64,000 nt of DNA from Affinirhizobium lemnae (GTDB taxonomy: Bacteria > Pseudomonadota > Alphaproteobacteria > Rhizobiales > Rhizobiaceae): the NCBI RefSeq assembly GCF_022968395.1, contig NZ_JALJQZ010000007.1, positions 62,001 to 126,000 of the forward strand. Reading direction: 5' to 3'. The position numbers and the translations under genes were made by a program. Below the pieces are notes generated by a model. That model was not told where the DNA came from, ran no database searches, and was given only the letters and a program-made list of their open reading frames with translations. Below, in pieces: positions 24,987 through 33,560 of this stretch. Numbering within the stretch: position 1 is the first letter of the stretch; each line of letters opens with the position of its first letter.

Positions 24987-26343
24987 GCGCATGGCGGGTC
25001 TTGCTTCTGGCCGCCACCTGTTTGGACACATGCAGGCTTCGCAGGCTGCGATCGTGAACCAATCCATGCCGGACCGGCGCGGCGATGAGATGGTGGCAGA
25101 TGGACCCTTATGGCAGCGGCACGCCCTTCGTATGCGCCAAAGCTGGGCTCTGCAGGGGCGGCTGGACCAGCAGCCGCCGACGGGTGACTGGCGCACCTGG
25201 CTGATCATGGGCGGACGAGGGTCCGGCAAGACAAGGGCCGGAGCCGAATGGGTGCATGCGCTGGCCAGTGCCGGGCAGCGAAGCGAGCTTCGGATTGCGC
25301 TGGTGGCGGAAACGCTGGGCGATGCCCGTGAGGTTATGATTGATGGCGTTTCCGGCATCTGCCGGATTGCCCGAAGACAAAGGCCTAATTTCGAACCATC
25401 GCGGCGTCGGTTGGTCTGGCCGAACGGCGCGATGGCGCAGATCTTCTCCTCCGAGGATCCGGAAAGCCTGCGCGGGCCACAGTTTCATTTTGCCTGGTGC
25501 GACGAGTTGGCCAAGTGGAAATATGCCGAGGACACGTTTGACATGCTGCAATTCGGTCTGCGACTGGGCGATGATCCGCGCCAGCTGGTGACGACGACGC
25601 CAAGGCCGGTGCCGATTTTGAAGCGATTGATTGCTGAGGAAGGCACGCGACTGGTGAAGATTTCCACCCGCGACAATGCGGCCAATCTTGCGCCCGCTTT
25701 CGTGAAAGGGCTGGAAGCGCGCTATGGCGGCAGCCGTCTGGGGCGCCAGGAACTCGACGGCGAGCTGATCGACGACAGGCCAGACGCGCTGTGGAAGCGG
25801 GCCGACCTCGACGCGCTGCGCATTCGTTTCACCGGCGCTCTGCGGCGGATCGTCGTGGCGGTGGACCCGCCGAGCGGTTCCGGTCCCAACTCCGTCTGCG
25901 GCATCGTGGTCGCAGGGCTAGAACAGACAGGCCGCGCCGTGGTGCTGGCCGATTGTTCTGCCGAGGGCCTGAGCCCCGCCGGATGGGCGCAGGAGGTGGT
26001 GAGGGCCTACCGCCGCTTTTCCGCCGACCGGGTGGTGGCGGAGGTGAACCAGGGCGGTGAGATGGTGGCGGCCATGCTGAGAAGCATAGACCAGACACTG
26101 CCGCTGACTGAGGTGCGGGCAACGCGAGGCAAGTTTACACGCGCCGAACCGGTGGCCGCACTCTATGAACAGGGGCGGGTGGCCCATGCCGGACGGTTTT
26201 CTGCGCTCGAGGACCAGATGTGCGATTTCGGCCCGGACGGACTTTCCGGCGGGCGCTCTCCCGACCGGCTGGATGCATTGGTCTGGGCGCTGACGGCGCT
26301 GATGTTGGAGGGAAGCAGCGAGCCAAGGGTGCGGGGGTTGTGA
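24808..26343 (+). CDS. Gene transfer agent large terminase (gene 2)
   Basis: The packaging motor. The ATPase domain has Walker A GGRGSGKT (135-142) and the Walker B-like FAWCDELAKW, and the C-terminal nuclease part has VAVDPPSG and DRLDALVWAL with the conserved aspartates. The ATG at 24808 has a good GGAGG site 6 bases upstream, but the first 20 codons look non-coding and the true coding frame begins near 24868. Related terminases have only about 40 residues before GDWRTWL, so translation may begin later, for example at ATG 25090. In its RcGTA counterpart headful packaging of random host DNA is catalysed by this protein. Confidence 0.88.
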   Translation: MRFQSLSKTAPANCLTTGSAANALALARGVRLGQIRPPMTQEAVEIAQTFEQDMNRILDERMAGLASGRHLFGHMQASQAAIVNQSMPDRRGDEMVADGPLWQRHALRMRQSWALQGRLDQQPPTGDWRTWLIMGGRGSGKTRAGAEWVHALASAGQRSELRIALVAETLGDAREVMIDGVSGICRIARRQRPNFEPSRRRLVWPNGAMAQIFSSEDPESLRGPQFHFAWCDELAKWKYAEDTFDMLQFGLRLGDDPRQLVTTTPRPVPILKRLIAEEGTRLVKISTRDNAANLAPAFVKGLEARYGGSRLGRQELDGELIDDRPDALWKRADLDALRIRFTGALRRIVVAVDPPSGSGPNSVCGIVVAGLEQTGRAVVLADCSAEGLSPAGWAQEVVRAYRRFSADRVVAEVNQGGEMVAAMLRSIDQTLPLTEVRATRGKFTRAEPVAALYEQGRVAHAGRFSALEDQMCDFGPDGLSGGRSPDRLDALVWALTALMLEGSSEPRVRGL

Positions 26344-26485
26344 GGGGGAGGATTGCATCAGGGCATGATCATTCTACAACTACTTTTCTCGGTCTGGATT
26401 TCCCGGTAGCGTGAGTGACTTTCTGATTTCGTCTCAATAAGACTTGCTATTATATCTTTAAATATATATTTTTTTCAGATAGCCA

Positions 26486-26845
26486 GTGTCATACAAGGTG
26501 AAATTCCATGCGGATTTCGTTCCGGAATGGAAAGAAATGCAGATGGGCTTGAAAGAACTGGTTGGCGAGGTGCTGGACCACCTTGAAGACGACGGCCCAT
26601 TTCTGGGTCGTCCAGAGGTCGATACGCTATCAGGTTCCCGGCACGCCAATATGAAAGAGATCCGGGTCAAGTTTGGAAGGCAGGTCTGGCGTTTCGCCTT
26701 TGCATTCGATCCCGATCAGGCTGCCATCGTCCTTTGCGGCGGCGAGAAGCAGGGAATGAGCCAGACGCTTTTTTATAAGAAACTGATCGCTAAGGCTGAT
26801 CTACGCTTCGATGCATGGTTGAAGGAACACGGATATGGACACTGA
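26486..26845 (+). CDS. HigB/Gp49-type toxin of a type II toxin-antitoxin pair
   Basis: A 119-residue RelE-superfamily protein of the phage-derived Gp49-like (HigB) type, with HADFVPEWKEM, the central VKFGRQVWRFAFAFDP strand pair, and KLIAKADLRFDAWLKEH at the end. Such toxins cleave mRNA on the ribosome. The start is a GTG with no clear ribosome site. It overlaps the antitoxin gene by 11 bases, and the toxin-first order is the HigBA signature. The pair sits between terminase and portal genes, where other gene transfer agent clusters have nothing. The upstream 140 bases are AT-rich and probably hold its promoter. Confidence 0.82.
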   Translation: MSYKVKFHADFVPEWKEMQMGLKELVGEVLDHLEDDGPFLGRPEVDTLSGSRHANMKEIRVKFGRQVWRFAFAFDPDQAAIVLCGGEKQGMSQTLFYKKLIAKADLRFDAWLKEHGYGH

Positions 26846-27155
26846 CTGGAAGACCTTGAGAGCGGAACTTCCGGAGGACGTGCGCGCGCGCCTCGACGAA
26901 AAGCGCGGTACACGGCGCTTGGGCAAGGCACTTGCTGAAGTTCGCAAATCCATGAACGCGACACAAAACGATGTCGCCGCCCGCGCCGCCATGACGCAGA
27001 ACACTGTTTCAAAGATAGAGAACGCCGAGGACGTGCTCGTTTCCTCCATCGTGCGTTACATGCACTCCATCGGCGGGGGCGTTGAGCTTGTGCTCAAGAC
27101 CCCGGACGGCAAGGCAAAACGCATAGACTTCGACCCGGAGATTTACGTGAAATGA
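26835..27155 (+). CDS. HigA-type XRE antitoxin
   Basis: A 106-residue protein with a helix-turn-helix of the XRE/HigA type (LAEVRKSMNATQNDVAAR, then MTQNTVSKIENAEDVLVSS). It should neutralise the upstream toxin and repress their common promoter. The ATG lies inside the last codons of the toxin gene. Confidence 0.85.
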   Translation: MDTDWKTLRAELPEDVRARLDEKRGTRRLGKALAEVRKSMNATQNDVAARAAMTQNTVSKIENAEDVLVSSIVRYMHSIGGGVELVLKTPDGKAKRIDFDPEIYVK

Positions 27156-27182
27156 TCAAGACAAGCGCTCCTCTGGGCGCTG

Positions 27183-27452
27183 ATGCTGCACGATGTAAAC
27201 GCCGTGCCTGACGTTTTGAACGAAGCGGATTATGCGGCTTCGCACAGCGAGGGGCGCAGGCTCCGTGATGCGGGCAGTGACGGCCTGTTGTGGGATAGCG
27301 TGCGGATGCCGGGCGGTCGCTGCATCGGCCTATTCTGGCCCGATGTCATTCCCATTCCGACCCAAGGGCGGCATTATTGCTACCACTGGAACGGTGCGCG
27401 GGTGGATTTCGTGCGGCAATACGATACCGGCCAGGTACTGGCGGTGAGTTGA
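27183..27452 (+). pseudogene. C-terminal fragment of a RES-domain toxin
   Basis: About 89 codons match the last half of RES-domain NAD-degrading toxins: SEGRRLRDAGSDGLLWDSVRMPGG and then QGRHYCYHWNGARVDFVRQYDTGQVLAV. The N-terminal half of the domain, with its conserved Arg and Tyr, is missing, and no Xre-type RES antitoxin is next to it. The upstream HigA is of a different type. I read it as a relic of a second toxin-antitoxin module at this spot. Confidence 0.7.
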
Positions 27453-27555
27453 GGTGAGGGGGCATCTTGCCGATGGTGAAGGTTGGGATTATATTGAGAC
27501 CTGGAGTGGAGACAGGGCGCTAACCCCGCCTCCGTTGCTCTTAGATTATGAAGTT

Positions 27556-27592
27556 AACCCGCACGTCAGCCTGCCAGCCCGTGCGGGTTTTT
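27556..27592 (+). terminator. Rho-independent terminator after the toxin-antitoxin genes
   Basis: AACCCGCACG pairs with CGTGCGGGTT around a 14-base loop, followed by TTTTT. It closes transcription from the HigBA/RES side, so downstream cluster genes would need readthrough or a new promoter. Confidence 0.8.
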
Positions 27593-27760
27593 CGTATTCT
27601 AAGAGTGATGCTAAATGGAAGAAACCACATAGCTCATCTCCAGTTGATGACGAGGCCCTCGCCAAGGCCGAAGTGGCCCATTCCCTTCGGTGCGTATGGC
27701 AGTACGCGTCTGCTTTCGTCATCAAACCGTTTCCCTGCATCTTTGAAATCGCAGGGTATC

Positions 27761-27799
27761 AAAAAAGCCGCGCCTCCGAGGTCGGGGAGGCAGCGGCTT
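27761..27799 (-). terminator. Minus-strand terminator for the 48-residue gene
   Basis: AAGCCGC and GCCTCC pair with GGAGGC and GCGGCTT (one bulged base), and on the minus strand the stem is followed by TTTTTT. It lies about 85 bases after the stop of the small minus-strand gene. Confidence 0.65.
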
Positions 27800-27885
27800 A
27801 AAATCTGGATGAGGTGCATCAGTCTGCCTTGAAAGCCAGCTTTCTTCTCAAAGCGGCGCAGCCGATGTTCTTGATGTAAAAGGGA

Positions 27886-28032
27886 TTAGCGCTTGACCGG
27901 GATAGAGATGACCGGCGCGGAAGCGGTTTCGCGCATCTGGCGCCATTCGGATTCCAGGCGATCGACCAGATGCTGCGGAATCTGCTGCTTTGGTGTGGTG
28001 ACAGCGGGTTGAACCGGTGCTGGCTGCTGCAT
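27886..28032 (-). CDS. Small protein of unknown function (48 residues)
   Basis: A short antisense-oriented gene inside the gene transfer agent cluster. The product starts MQQPAPVQPAVTTPKQQ, a proline/glutamine-rich segment, then an amphipathic stretch HLVDRLESEWRQMRE and a short hydrophobic end VISIPVKR. AAGGAG lies 9 bases before the ATG at 28032 (another ATG at 28038 is too close to it). Codons end mostly in G or C and a minus-strand terminator follows, so I consider it real. I do not recognise the family. Confidence 0.6.
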   Translation of the reverse strand: MQQPAPVQPAVTTPKQQIPQHLVDRLESEWRQMRETASAPVISIPVKR

Positions 28033-28251
28033 GATCATGATCTCCTTGCGATACTCGCAGGCCCAATAACTGCGTTGTGAACCGTTGGTTCCATACAGCT
28101 AACGCGAAGTAAATAGGGGGCTAACCATCTAAACCGATTAGCAATTTTTAAAATCGATTGAAACATTTGCATAAGTTCTGCCAAGAAGATGCCGTTACGG
28201 TTAATCCCGGTGCTGCAGCTTCAACGCGCAGACGCTGACGGAGAGATTCGC

Positions 28252-28899
28252 ATGAGAGTTGAACGGGCCCGCTATTTCGATCAGGTGCGGGCAAGGCTGC
28301 ATGAGGGTAGGCTGACGGATGGGGCGAGGGCGGGGCACGAGGTGCTCTTAAGCGCCTGGGAGGCCAGGTATGCAAAGCACGATCCGCGCTTTCTGGCCTA
28401 TTGCCTCGCCACCGCCTTTCACGAGACCGGCGGGGCCATGCAGCCGGTGGAGGAGAACCTCAACTATTCCGCCGAGGGTCTTCGGAAAGTCTTTCCGAAA
28501 TACTTCCTGCCGGGTGAGGAACATGAGTTTGCCAGGAAGCCGGAGCGCATTGCCAACCGTGTCTACTCAAACCGCATGGGCAATGGACGCGGCGAGAGCG
28601 GCGATGGCTGGCGCTTTCGCGGGCGAGGTCTTGTGCAGATTACCGGGCGCGACAACTACCGCACCTATGGCATAGACGATGCGCCGGAAAAGGCCATGGA
28701 GCCGGAGAGGGCAGTGAAGATCCTGTTCGACGGCATGATTGCCGGGAAGTTTACCGGCCACGCTCTGTGCGATTTCTTCAACGATCACGCCAGCGACTGG
28801 GTGGGCGCACGGCGTGTGGTGAACGGCCTGAACCGTGCGGAAGAGATCGGCCTGTTCGGCGTGATCTTCGCGACCGCCATCGGTCTGCGCCTGGGTTGA
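28252..28899 (+). CDS. GH19 chitinase-like endolysin
   Basis: A 215-residue lysozyme-like protein of glycoside hydrolase family 19, as found in phage endolysins. The likely catalytic glutamate is in AFHETGGAMQPVEENLNY, and GRGLVQITGRDNY is the conserved substrate-site segment. There is no signal peptide, so it would need a holin to reach the wall. The ATG at 28252 has GGAGAG 7 bases upstream; the frame extends 21 codons further without a ribosome site. It lies directly before the portal gene, which suggests it lyses the cell to release gene transfer agent particles. Confidence 0.8.
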   Translation: MRVERARYFDQVRARLHEGRLTDGARAGHEVLLSAWEARYAKHDPRFLAYCLATAFHETGGAMQPVEENLNYSAEGLRKVFPKYFLPGEEHEFARKPERIANRVYSNRMGNGRGESGDGWRFRGRGLVQITGRDNYRTYGIDDAPEKAMEPERAVKILFDGMIAGKFTGHALCDFFNDHASDWVGARRVVNGLNRAEEIGLFGVIFATAIGLRLG

Positions 28900-28947
28900 T
28901 TTCCCATTGGGCTGATTTCCCACTGAACTGAATTTAGGGAGACATCG

Positions 28948-30138
28948 ATGAATCTGTTTCGATGGCCGTGGGCTTCCACGGACAAAGGCAAAGCCGTGGC
29001 CGCTTCCGAGCGGAAGGCGCAAGGATCGGGGGCGGGGCTGGGAGCAGGCGGGGGTCTGGCGCTGCTGACCGGCGAGAGGGGACATCCGGGTGGTGGGCGA
29101 AGCTATGCGAGCCTTGCCCGCCATGGCCTGATGAGAAACCCCGTGGCCTATCGCGCCGTGCGCATGGTGGCGGAGGCGGCGGCAAGCGCCCCGTGGCTTG
29201 TCTATTCCGGGGAGCGGGAGCTGAAGGAGCATCCCGTACTGACCCTGCTGGCGCGCCCCAATGCGCGACAGGCGGGCCCAGAATTTCTGGAAATGCTGTT
29301 CGGGCACCTGCTTCTGTCCGGCAGTTCCTACCTGGAACCGCTGATGCTGGCAGGAACGCCGCGCGAACTGCATCTACTGCGGCCGGACCGGGTGAGCGTG
29401 GTGGCAGGAAGCGATGGCTGGCCGGTCGCCTATGACTACCGGGTGGGGCCACGGGCGCGTCGCATTCCCGCCTTCTCGGAGGACGGAGCAGGGCTTCTGC
29501 ACCTCAAGCTGTTTCATCCGCTGGACGATTACGGCGGGCTTTCGCCGCTGGGTTCCGCAGGCTCTGCCATCGACCTGCACAATGCCTGCGCCCGCTGGAG
29601 CAAGGGGCTGCTGGACAATTCGGCGCGGCCATCCGGTGCGCTGGTCTATCAGCCCAAGGAGGGCGGCAATCTTTCGCCCGACGCCTATGACCGGCTGAAG
29701 GCGGAACTGGAGGCGGGCTATCAGGGAGCTGTGAATGCCGGGCGTCCGCTGCTTCTGGAGGGTGGGCTGGACTGGAAGGCCATGGGGCTTTCGCCGAAAG
29801 ACATGGATTTCGAGGCCGCTCGCAACGGGGCCGCGCGCGACATTGCCTTGGCACTGGGCGTGCCACCGATGCTGATGGGCATTCCCGGTGACATCACCTA
29901 TGCCAATTATCAGGAGGCGAACCGTTCGCTCTTCCGCCTGACGGTGGTGCCGCTGCTGACGCGAACCGCGGCGAGCCTTTCCGCCTGGTTCTCCGATCTC
30001 TATGGCGAGCTGCTGCGACTGCAGCCGGACCTCGACCAGTTGCCGGGTCTTTCTGCCGAGCGCGATGCGCTGTGGAGCCGGGTCGGCTCTGCGAGCTTCC
30101 TCAGCGACGAGGAAAAGCGCCAGGCCGTCGGCTATTGA
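28948..30138 (+). CDS. Gene transfer agent portal protein (gene 3)
   Basis: A 396-residue HK97-type portal protein forming the ring through which DNA enters the capsid. Recognisable stretches are NPVAYRAVRMVAEAAASAPW, the LLRPDRVSV turn and ALGVPPMLMGIPGDITYANYQEANR near the C-terminal third. AGGGAGAC precedes the ATG. Length and order match RcGTA gene 3. Confidence 0.9.
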   Translation: MNLFRWPWASTDKGKAVAASERKAQGSGAGLGAGGGLALLTGERGHPGGGRSYASLARHGLMRNPVAYRAVRMVAEAAASAPWLVYSGERELKEHPVLTLLARPNARQAGPEFLEMLFGHLLLSGSSYLEPLMLAGTPRELHLLRPDRVSVVAGSDGWPVAYDYRVGPRARRIPAFSEDGAGLLHLKLFHPLDDYGGLSPLGSAGSAIDLHNACARWSKGLLDNSARPSGALVYQPKEGGNLSPDAYDRLKAELEAGYQGAVNAGRPLLLEGGLDWKAMGLSPKDMDFEAARNGAARDIALALGVPPMLMGIPGDITYANYQEANRSLFRLTVVPLLTRTAASLSAWFSDLYGELLRLQPDLDQLPGLSAERDALWSRVGSASFLSDEEKRQAVGY

Positions 30139-30228
30139 ATCAATCTGTGAAGCGGCTGAATCAGAGTGCGAGGCTCTGGGGGTAAGGGGTTGGCTCGACT
30201 GAGGTTTCGCCAACGTCTGTGGCCGCTT

Positions 30229-30407
30229 TACCCCCTCTGTCCTGCCGGACATCTCCCCCTCAAGGGGGGAGATCGACTCGTGGCTCGCTCTTTGCACCTG
30301 ACGAAGCTACCGATCGCGGTGCGCGTAGAGATGAGAGAGGTCGAGCGCTTGCCTCCTGCCAATCTCCCCCCTTGAGGGGGAGATGGTCGGTAGACCAGAG
30401 GGGGGTG
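30229..30407. repeat. Palindromic repeat element in the portal/gene 3.5 gap
   Basis: Long inverted ends (ACCCCCTCTGTCCTGCCGGA and GGTAGACCAGAGGGGGGT) each with an inner ATCTCCCCCTCAAGGGGGGAGAT palindrome copy. Nearly identical in layout to the element at 35988. It fills most of the 318 bases between the portal and next gene. Confidence 0.75.
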
Positions 30408-30456
30408 CTTATCCTCCAATATCCAATCCCAAAAATTCCAACTGAGGTGAACGACG

Positions 30457-30789
30457 ATGGCTGACCTTGGCCACGATGGCGGCATGCTGGCCGCGCGCAT
30501 GGTGGGAGCGACGGCGGGGGCCTGGGTGTCGCTCGTCTATCTTCTGCCCGAAAGCTGGAAGGAGGCGGTGAGCCGCTTTCTGACCGGTGCCTGCTGCGGC
30601 GTGATGTTTGGCGCGCCGGTCGGCATATGGCTTTCCGAACGGCTGGGACTGGTGGGCCAGCTGACCGCGCTGGAAACCGCCCTTTCCGGTTCTGCCGCGG
30701 CCAGCCTTTCCGCCTGGTGGGTGCTGGGTGCCTTGGTGCGCGTGGCCGGACGGTTCGGTGCGAAGCCGGACGGCGAAAAACAATCCTGA
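30457..30789 (+). CDS. Small membrane protein of the gene transfer agent cluster (gene 3.5 position, DUF6107-like)
   Basis: A 110-residue protein with two or three hydrophobic segments (AARMVGATAGAWVSLVYLL, then a Gly/Ala-rich one) between portal and protease. This is the place of the small gene 3.5 in RcGTA-like clusters; I believe it is the DUF6107 family. Function unknown. A GAGGTGA ribosome site precedes the ATG. Confidence 0.65.
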   Translation: MADLGHDGGMLAARMVGATAGAWVSLVYLLPESWKEAVSRFLTGACCGVMFGAPVGIWLSERLGLVGQLTALETALSGSAAASLSAWWVLGALVRVAGRFGAKPDGEKQS

Positions 30790-30817
30790 AGCAATTTCAT
30801 TTTTGCAGGAGACCTTC

Positions 30818-31396
30818 ATGCACGCTTATCGCGGGCCACGCCCGACCGTGCGCAAATTTGCGAGCCTGACGCTGTCCGAACTCGGCGGTGATGGCAGCTT
30901 TTCCGGCTATGCCAGCGTGTTTGGCGAGGTGGACCTCGGCAAGGACGTGATCGAGCGCGGAGCCTTTCTCAACAGTCTTGTGGAGCGGGGGCCGAAGGGT
31001 GTGCGCATGCTCTACCAGCACGACCCGAACGAGCCGATCGGCGCGTGGGAAAGCATTCGCGAGGACAGTCGAGGCCTTTACGTGGAGGGCAAGCTTGCCC
31101 CCGGCGTGGCCCGCGCTCGCGAGGTGCACGCGCTGATGAAGACCGGCGCACTGGACGGGCTTTCCATCGGCTTTCGCACCATACGCGCGAGACAGGACGC
31201 GAAGACGGGCGTTCGCCGTATTCTGGAGGCGGACCTCTGGGAAATTTCCGTTGTGACCTTTCCGATGCTGCCATCGGCCAGGATTTCCAACGTGAAGCAG
31301 GCGCGGTTCTTCCGCGACCGTGACACCGAGCTTGTGCGCGCCCTGCGCCGGGCCAGCAAGACCATGTTGACCAGCCATATGAGAGGACGAATTTGA
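30818..31396 (+). CDS. Prohead protease (gene 4)
   Basis: A 192-residue HK97-type maturation protease that trims the capsid protein. Core segments are FSGYASVFGEVDLGKDVIERGAF, the catalytic His in MLYQHDPNEPIG and the Ser in GALDGLSIGF. The ATG at 30818 has AGGAGA upstream. Its stop overlaps the capsid gene start by one base. Confidence 0.88.
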   Translation: MHAYRGPRPTVRKFASLTLSELGGDGSFSGYASVFGEVDLGKDVIERGAFLNSLVERGPKGVRMLYQHDPNEPIGAWESIREDSRGLYVEGKLAPGVARAREVHALMKTGALDGLSIGFRTIRARQDAKTGVRRILEADLWEISVVTFPMLPSARISNVKQARFFRDRDTELVRALRRASKTMLTSHMRGRI

Positions 31397-32679
31397 TGCA
31401 GGATATTGCCCTTAACGCTTCACTGAGCGCTTCACCGGAAACCAAGGCGCTGCCGGAGGTGAAAGCCGTGCCAGATACGATGATGGCGGCCTTCGACGAG
31501 TTCATGGAGGCCTTCGAAAGCTTCAAGGACGTGAACGACCGCCGCCTTTCGGAAATCGAGCAGAAACTGACCGCCGATGTGGTGACGCGGGAGAAGCTGG
31601 AGCGCATCAACCGCAGCATGGACGAGCAGAAGCGGGTGATCGACCAGCTGGCGCTGAAGAAGGCGCGACCGGCGCTGGGTGGCGCCCGTGAGGCGGGGCC
31701 TGAAGTTGCCGAGCACAAGGCGGCCTTCGAGGCCTATGTGCGCCGTGGCGACGAGGGTGCGTTGCGCGAGCTGGAGGCTAAGGCGATGAGCGCAGGCTCG
31801 ACCAGCGATGGCGGCTATCTGGTGCCGGACGAGACGGACACCGAGATTGGCCGCCGCCTGAGCGTGGTTTCCCCCATGCGTGCGCTCTCCACCGTACGCA
31901 CCGTTTCCACCACGGTGCTGAAGAAGCCGTTTGCGCTGAGCGGCCCGGCGACGGGCTGGGTTTCCGAAACGGCGGCACGGCCGCAGACGACATCGCCGCA
32001 GCTGGCGGAACTGAGCTTTCCCACCATGGAGCTCTACGCCATGCCCGCCGCCAGCCAGACGCTGCTGGACGATGCGGCGGTGGACATCGAGAGCTGGCTG
32101 GCGAGCGAGGTGGACACAGTGTTTGCCGAGCAGGAGGGCGATGCCTTCATTCGCGGCGAGGGTGTGAACAAGCCGAAGGGCTTTCTGGCCTATGACACCG
32201 CAGCCGACAGCGCCTGGGCCTGGGGGAAGCTGGGTTATGTGGCGACGGGTCAGGCGGGAGCTTTTGCCTCATCCGGTGCATCGGATGTTCTTGTGAATTC
32301 GATCTATGCGCTGAAGGCCGGACACCGCCAGAACGCGACCTTTCTGATGAACCGGCGCACTCAGGGCGAAATTCGCAAGCTGAAGGATGCCGATGGTAAC
32401 TATCTGTGGCGTCCGCCGGCAACGGCAGGCCAGGCTGCGACGCTGATGGGATTTCCGGTGGCGGAGGGCGAGGAAATGCCGGACATTGCCGCCGGCTCGC
32501 TTTCCATCGCCATCGGTGATTTCAAAGCCGGATATCTGGTGGTGGACCGCGCGGGCGTGCGCATTCTTCGCGATCCCTATTCCGCCAAACCCTATGTGCT
32601 GTTCTACACCACCAAGCGCGTGGGCGGCGGCGTGCAGAACTTCGAGGCGATCAAGCTGGTGAAGTTTTCCGCGAGTTAA
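31396..32679 (+). CDS. Major capsid protein (gene 5), HK97 fold
   Basis: A 427-residue capsid precursor. The first 110 residues form a charged coiled coil (scaffolding delta domain) removed by the protease; the rest is the HK97 shell domain with GGYLVPDE, ASQTLLDDAAVDIESWL and GDFKAGYLVVDRAGVRILRD. Length and order fit RcGTA gene 5. An ATG overlaps the protease stop; a TTG three bases earlier is possible. Confidence 0.9.
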   Translation: MQDIALNASLSASPETKALPEVKAVPDTMMAAFDEFMEAFESFKDVNDRRLSEIEQKLTADVVTREKLERINRSMDEQKRVIDQLALKKARPALGGAREAGPEVAEHKAAFEAYVRRGDEGALRELEAKAMSAGSTSDGGYLVPDETDTEIGRRLSVVSPMRALSTVRTVSTTVLKKPFALSGPATGWVSETAARPQTTSPQLAELSFPTMELYAMPAASQTLLDDAAVDIESWLASEVDTVFAEQEGDAFIRGEGVNKPKGFLAYDTAADSAWAWGKLGYVATGQAGAFASSGASDVLVNSIYALKAGHRQNATFLMNRRTQGEIRKLKDADGNYLWRPPATAGQAATLMGFPVAEGEEMPDIAAGSLSIAIGDFKAGYLVVDRAGVRILRDPYSAKPYVLFYTTKRVGGGVQNFEAIKLVKFSAS

Positions 32680-32730
32680 GACGGGGTGAGGGAGCTTCTT
32701 CCGCTTCCACAGTACACGAAGCGGTGAAAA

Positions 32731-32882
32731 GATCCCCTCCCCAACCCTCCCCACAAGGGGGAGGGAGTTCGTCGGCATTCTCGGCAGCCACCTGATTCCC
32801 CATTATAAATTTGGCGAGCTAAGCTGTTAGCGGCTTGCTCGACCTGCTCCCTCCCCCTTGTGGGGAGGGTTGGGGAGGGGTC
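32731..32882. repeat. Palindromic repeat element in the capsid/gene 6 gap
   Basis: CCCCTCCCCAACCCTCCCCA and TGGGGAGGGTTGGGGAGGGG form near-perfect inverted ends, each adjoining a CCCCTTGTGGGG-like palindrome. It is a different sub-type from those at 30229 and 35988 and closest to the copy inside ccmH. Confidence 0.75.
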
Positions 32883-32989
32883 TGTCAAGGGCGGAATCAT
32901 TCGCGTTGTGTCCTGTGTTCCGCTTCAATCCTTGACTTGCCCTCTTGACGCGTCGGACGGCTCTTACCTTTCCCAAAAAGGAATTTTCC

Positions 32990-33559
32990 ATGACCTATGC
33001 ATTGATCGATCCGCCAGCCGCGGAGGCGCTGACGCTTGCCGAGGTAAAGGCGCATCTGCGGCTGGATGGAGCGCAAGAGGATGCGCTTCTGGCGCAGCTG
33101 ATTGCCATTGCCCGCGAGCATCTGGAGCGGGAAACAGGGCTTTGCCTGATCGAGCAGACGCTTCGGCTCTACCTCGACCAATGGCCGAAGGACGGCGTGA
33201 TTCAGATTGCGAGAGGACCGGTGCAAGCCATTGAGGCAGCAACGGTTTACGCCGAAGACGGAACGGCATCTCATCCATCGCTTGAAGACCATCTGCTGGA
33301 TGGGCAGGCACGCCCGGCCAGACTGTGGCTGCGTGATCCGCCAAAGCCTGGTCGAGCAATCAATGGCATCGAGATCGATTTCACCGCCGGTTTCGGCGAG
33401 GCGGGCACGGATGTGCCGGACCCGCTGAAGCGCGCCATGCTGATCCATATCGCGCTGATGTTTGCCCATCGTGGTGTCCTGTCCCCCGATCAGCAGCCGG
33501 GGGCAATGCCGGACGGCTATGACCGGCTGGTGGCGTCCTTCCGCATGAGGAGGCTTTGA
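32990..33559 (+). CDS. Head-tail connector protein (gene 6)
   Basis: A 189-residue adaptor of the phage gp6-like connector family (ALTLAEVKAHLRLDGAQEDALL, then YAFG-type middle and LKRAMLIHIALMFAHRG). It attaches to the portal and receives the stopper. AAGGAA precedes the ATG at 32990; the frame extends further upstream without support. Confidence 0.85.
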   Translation: MTYALIDPPAAEALTLAEVKAHLRLDGAQEDALLAQLIAIAREHLERETGLCLIEQTLRLYLDQWPKDGVIQIARGPVQAIEAATVYAEDGTASHPSLEDHLLDGQARPARLWLRDPPKPGRAINGIEIDFTAGFGEAGTDVPDPLKRAMLIHIALMFAHRGVLSPDQQPGAMPDGYDRLVASFRMRRL

Positions 33560-33560
33560 A

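Noticed and set aside
27454..27801. 115-codon open frame after the RES fragment
   Set aside because: It reads straight through the terminator at 27556 and the hairpin at 27761, and has no ribosome site.
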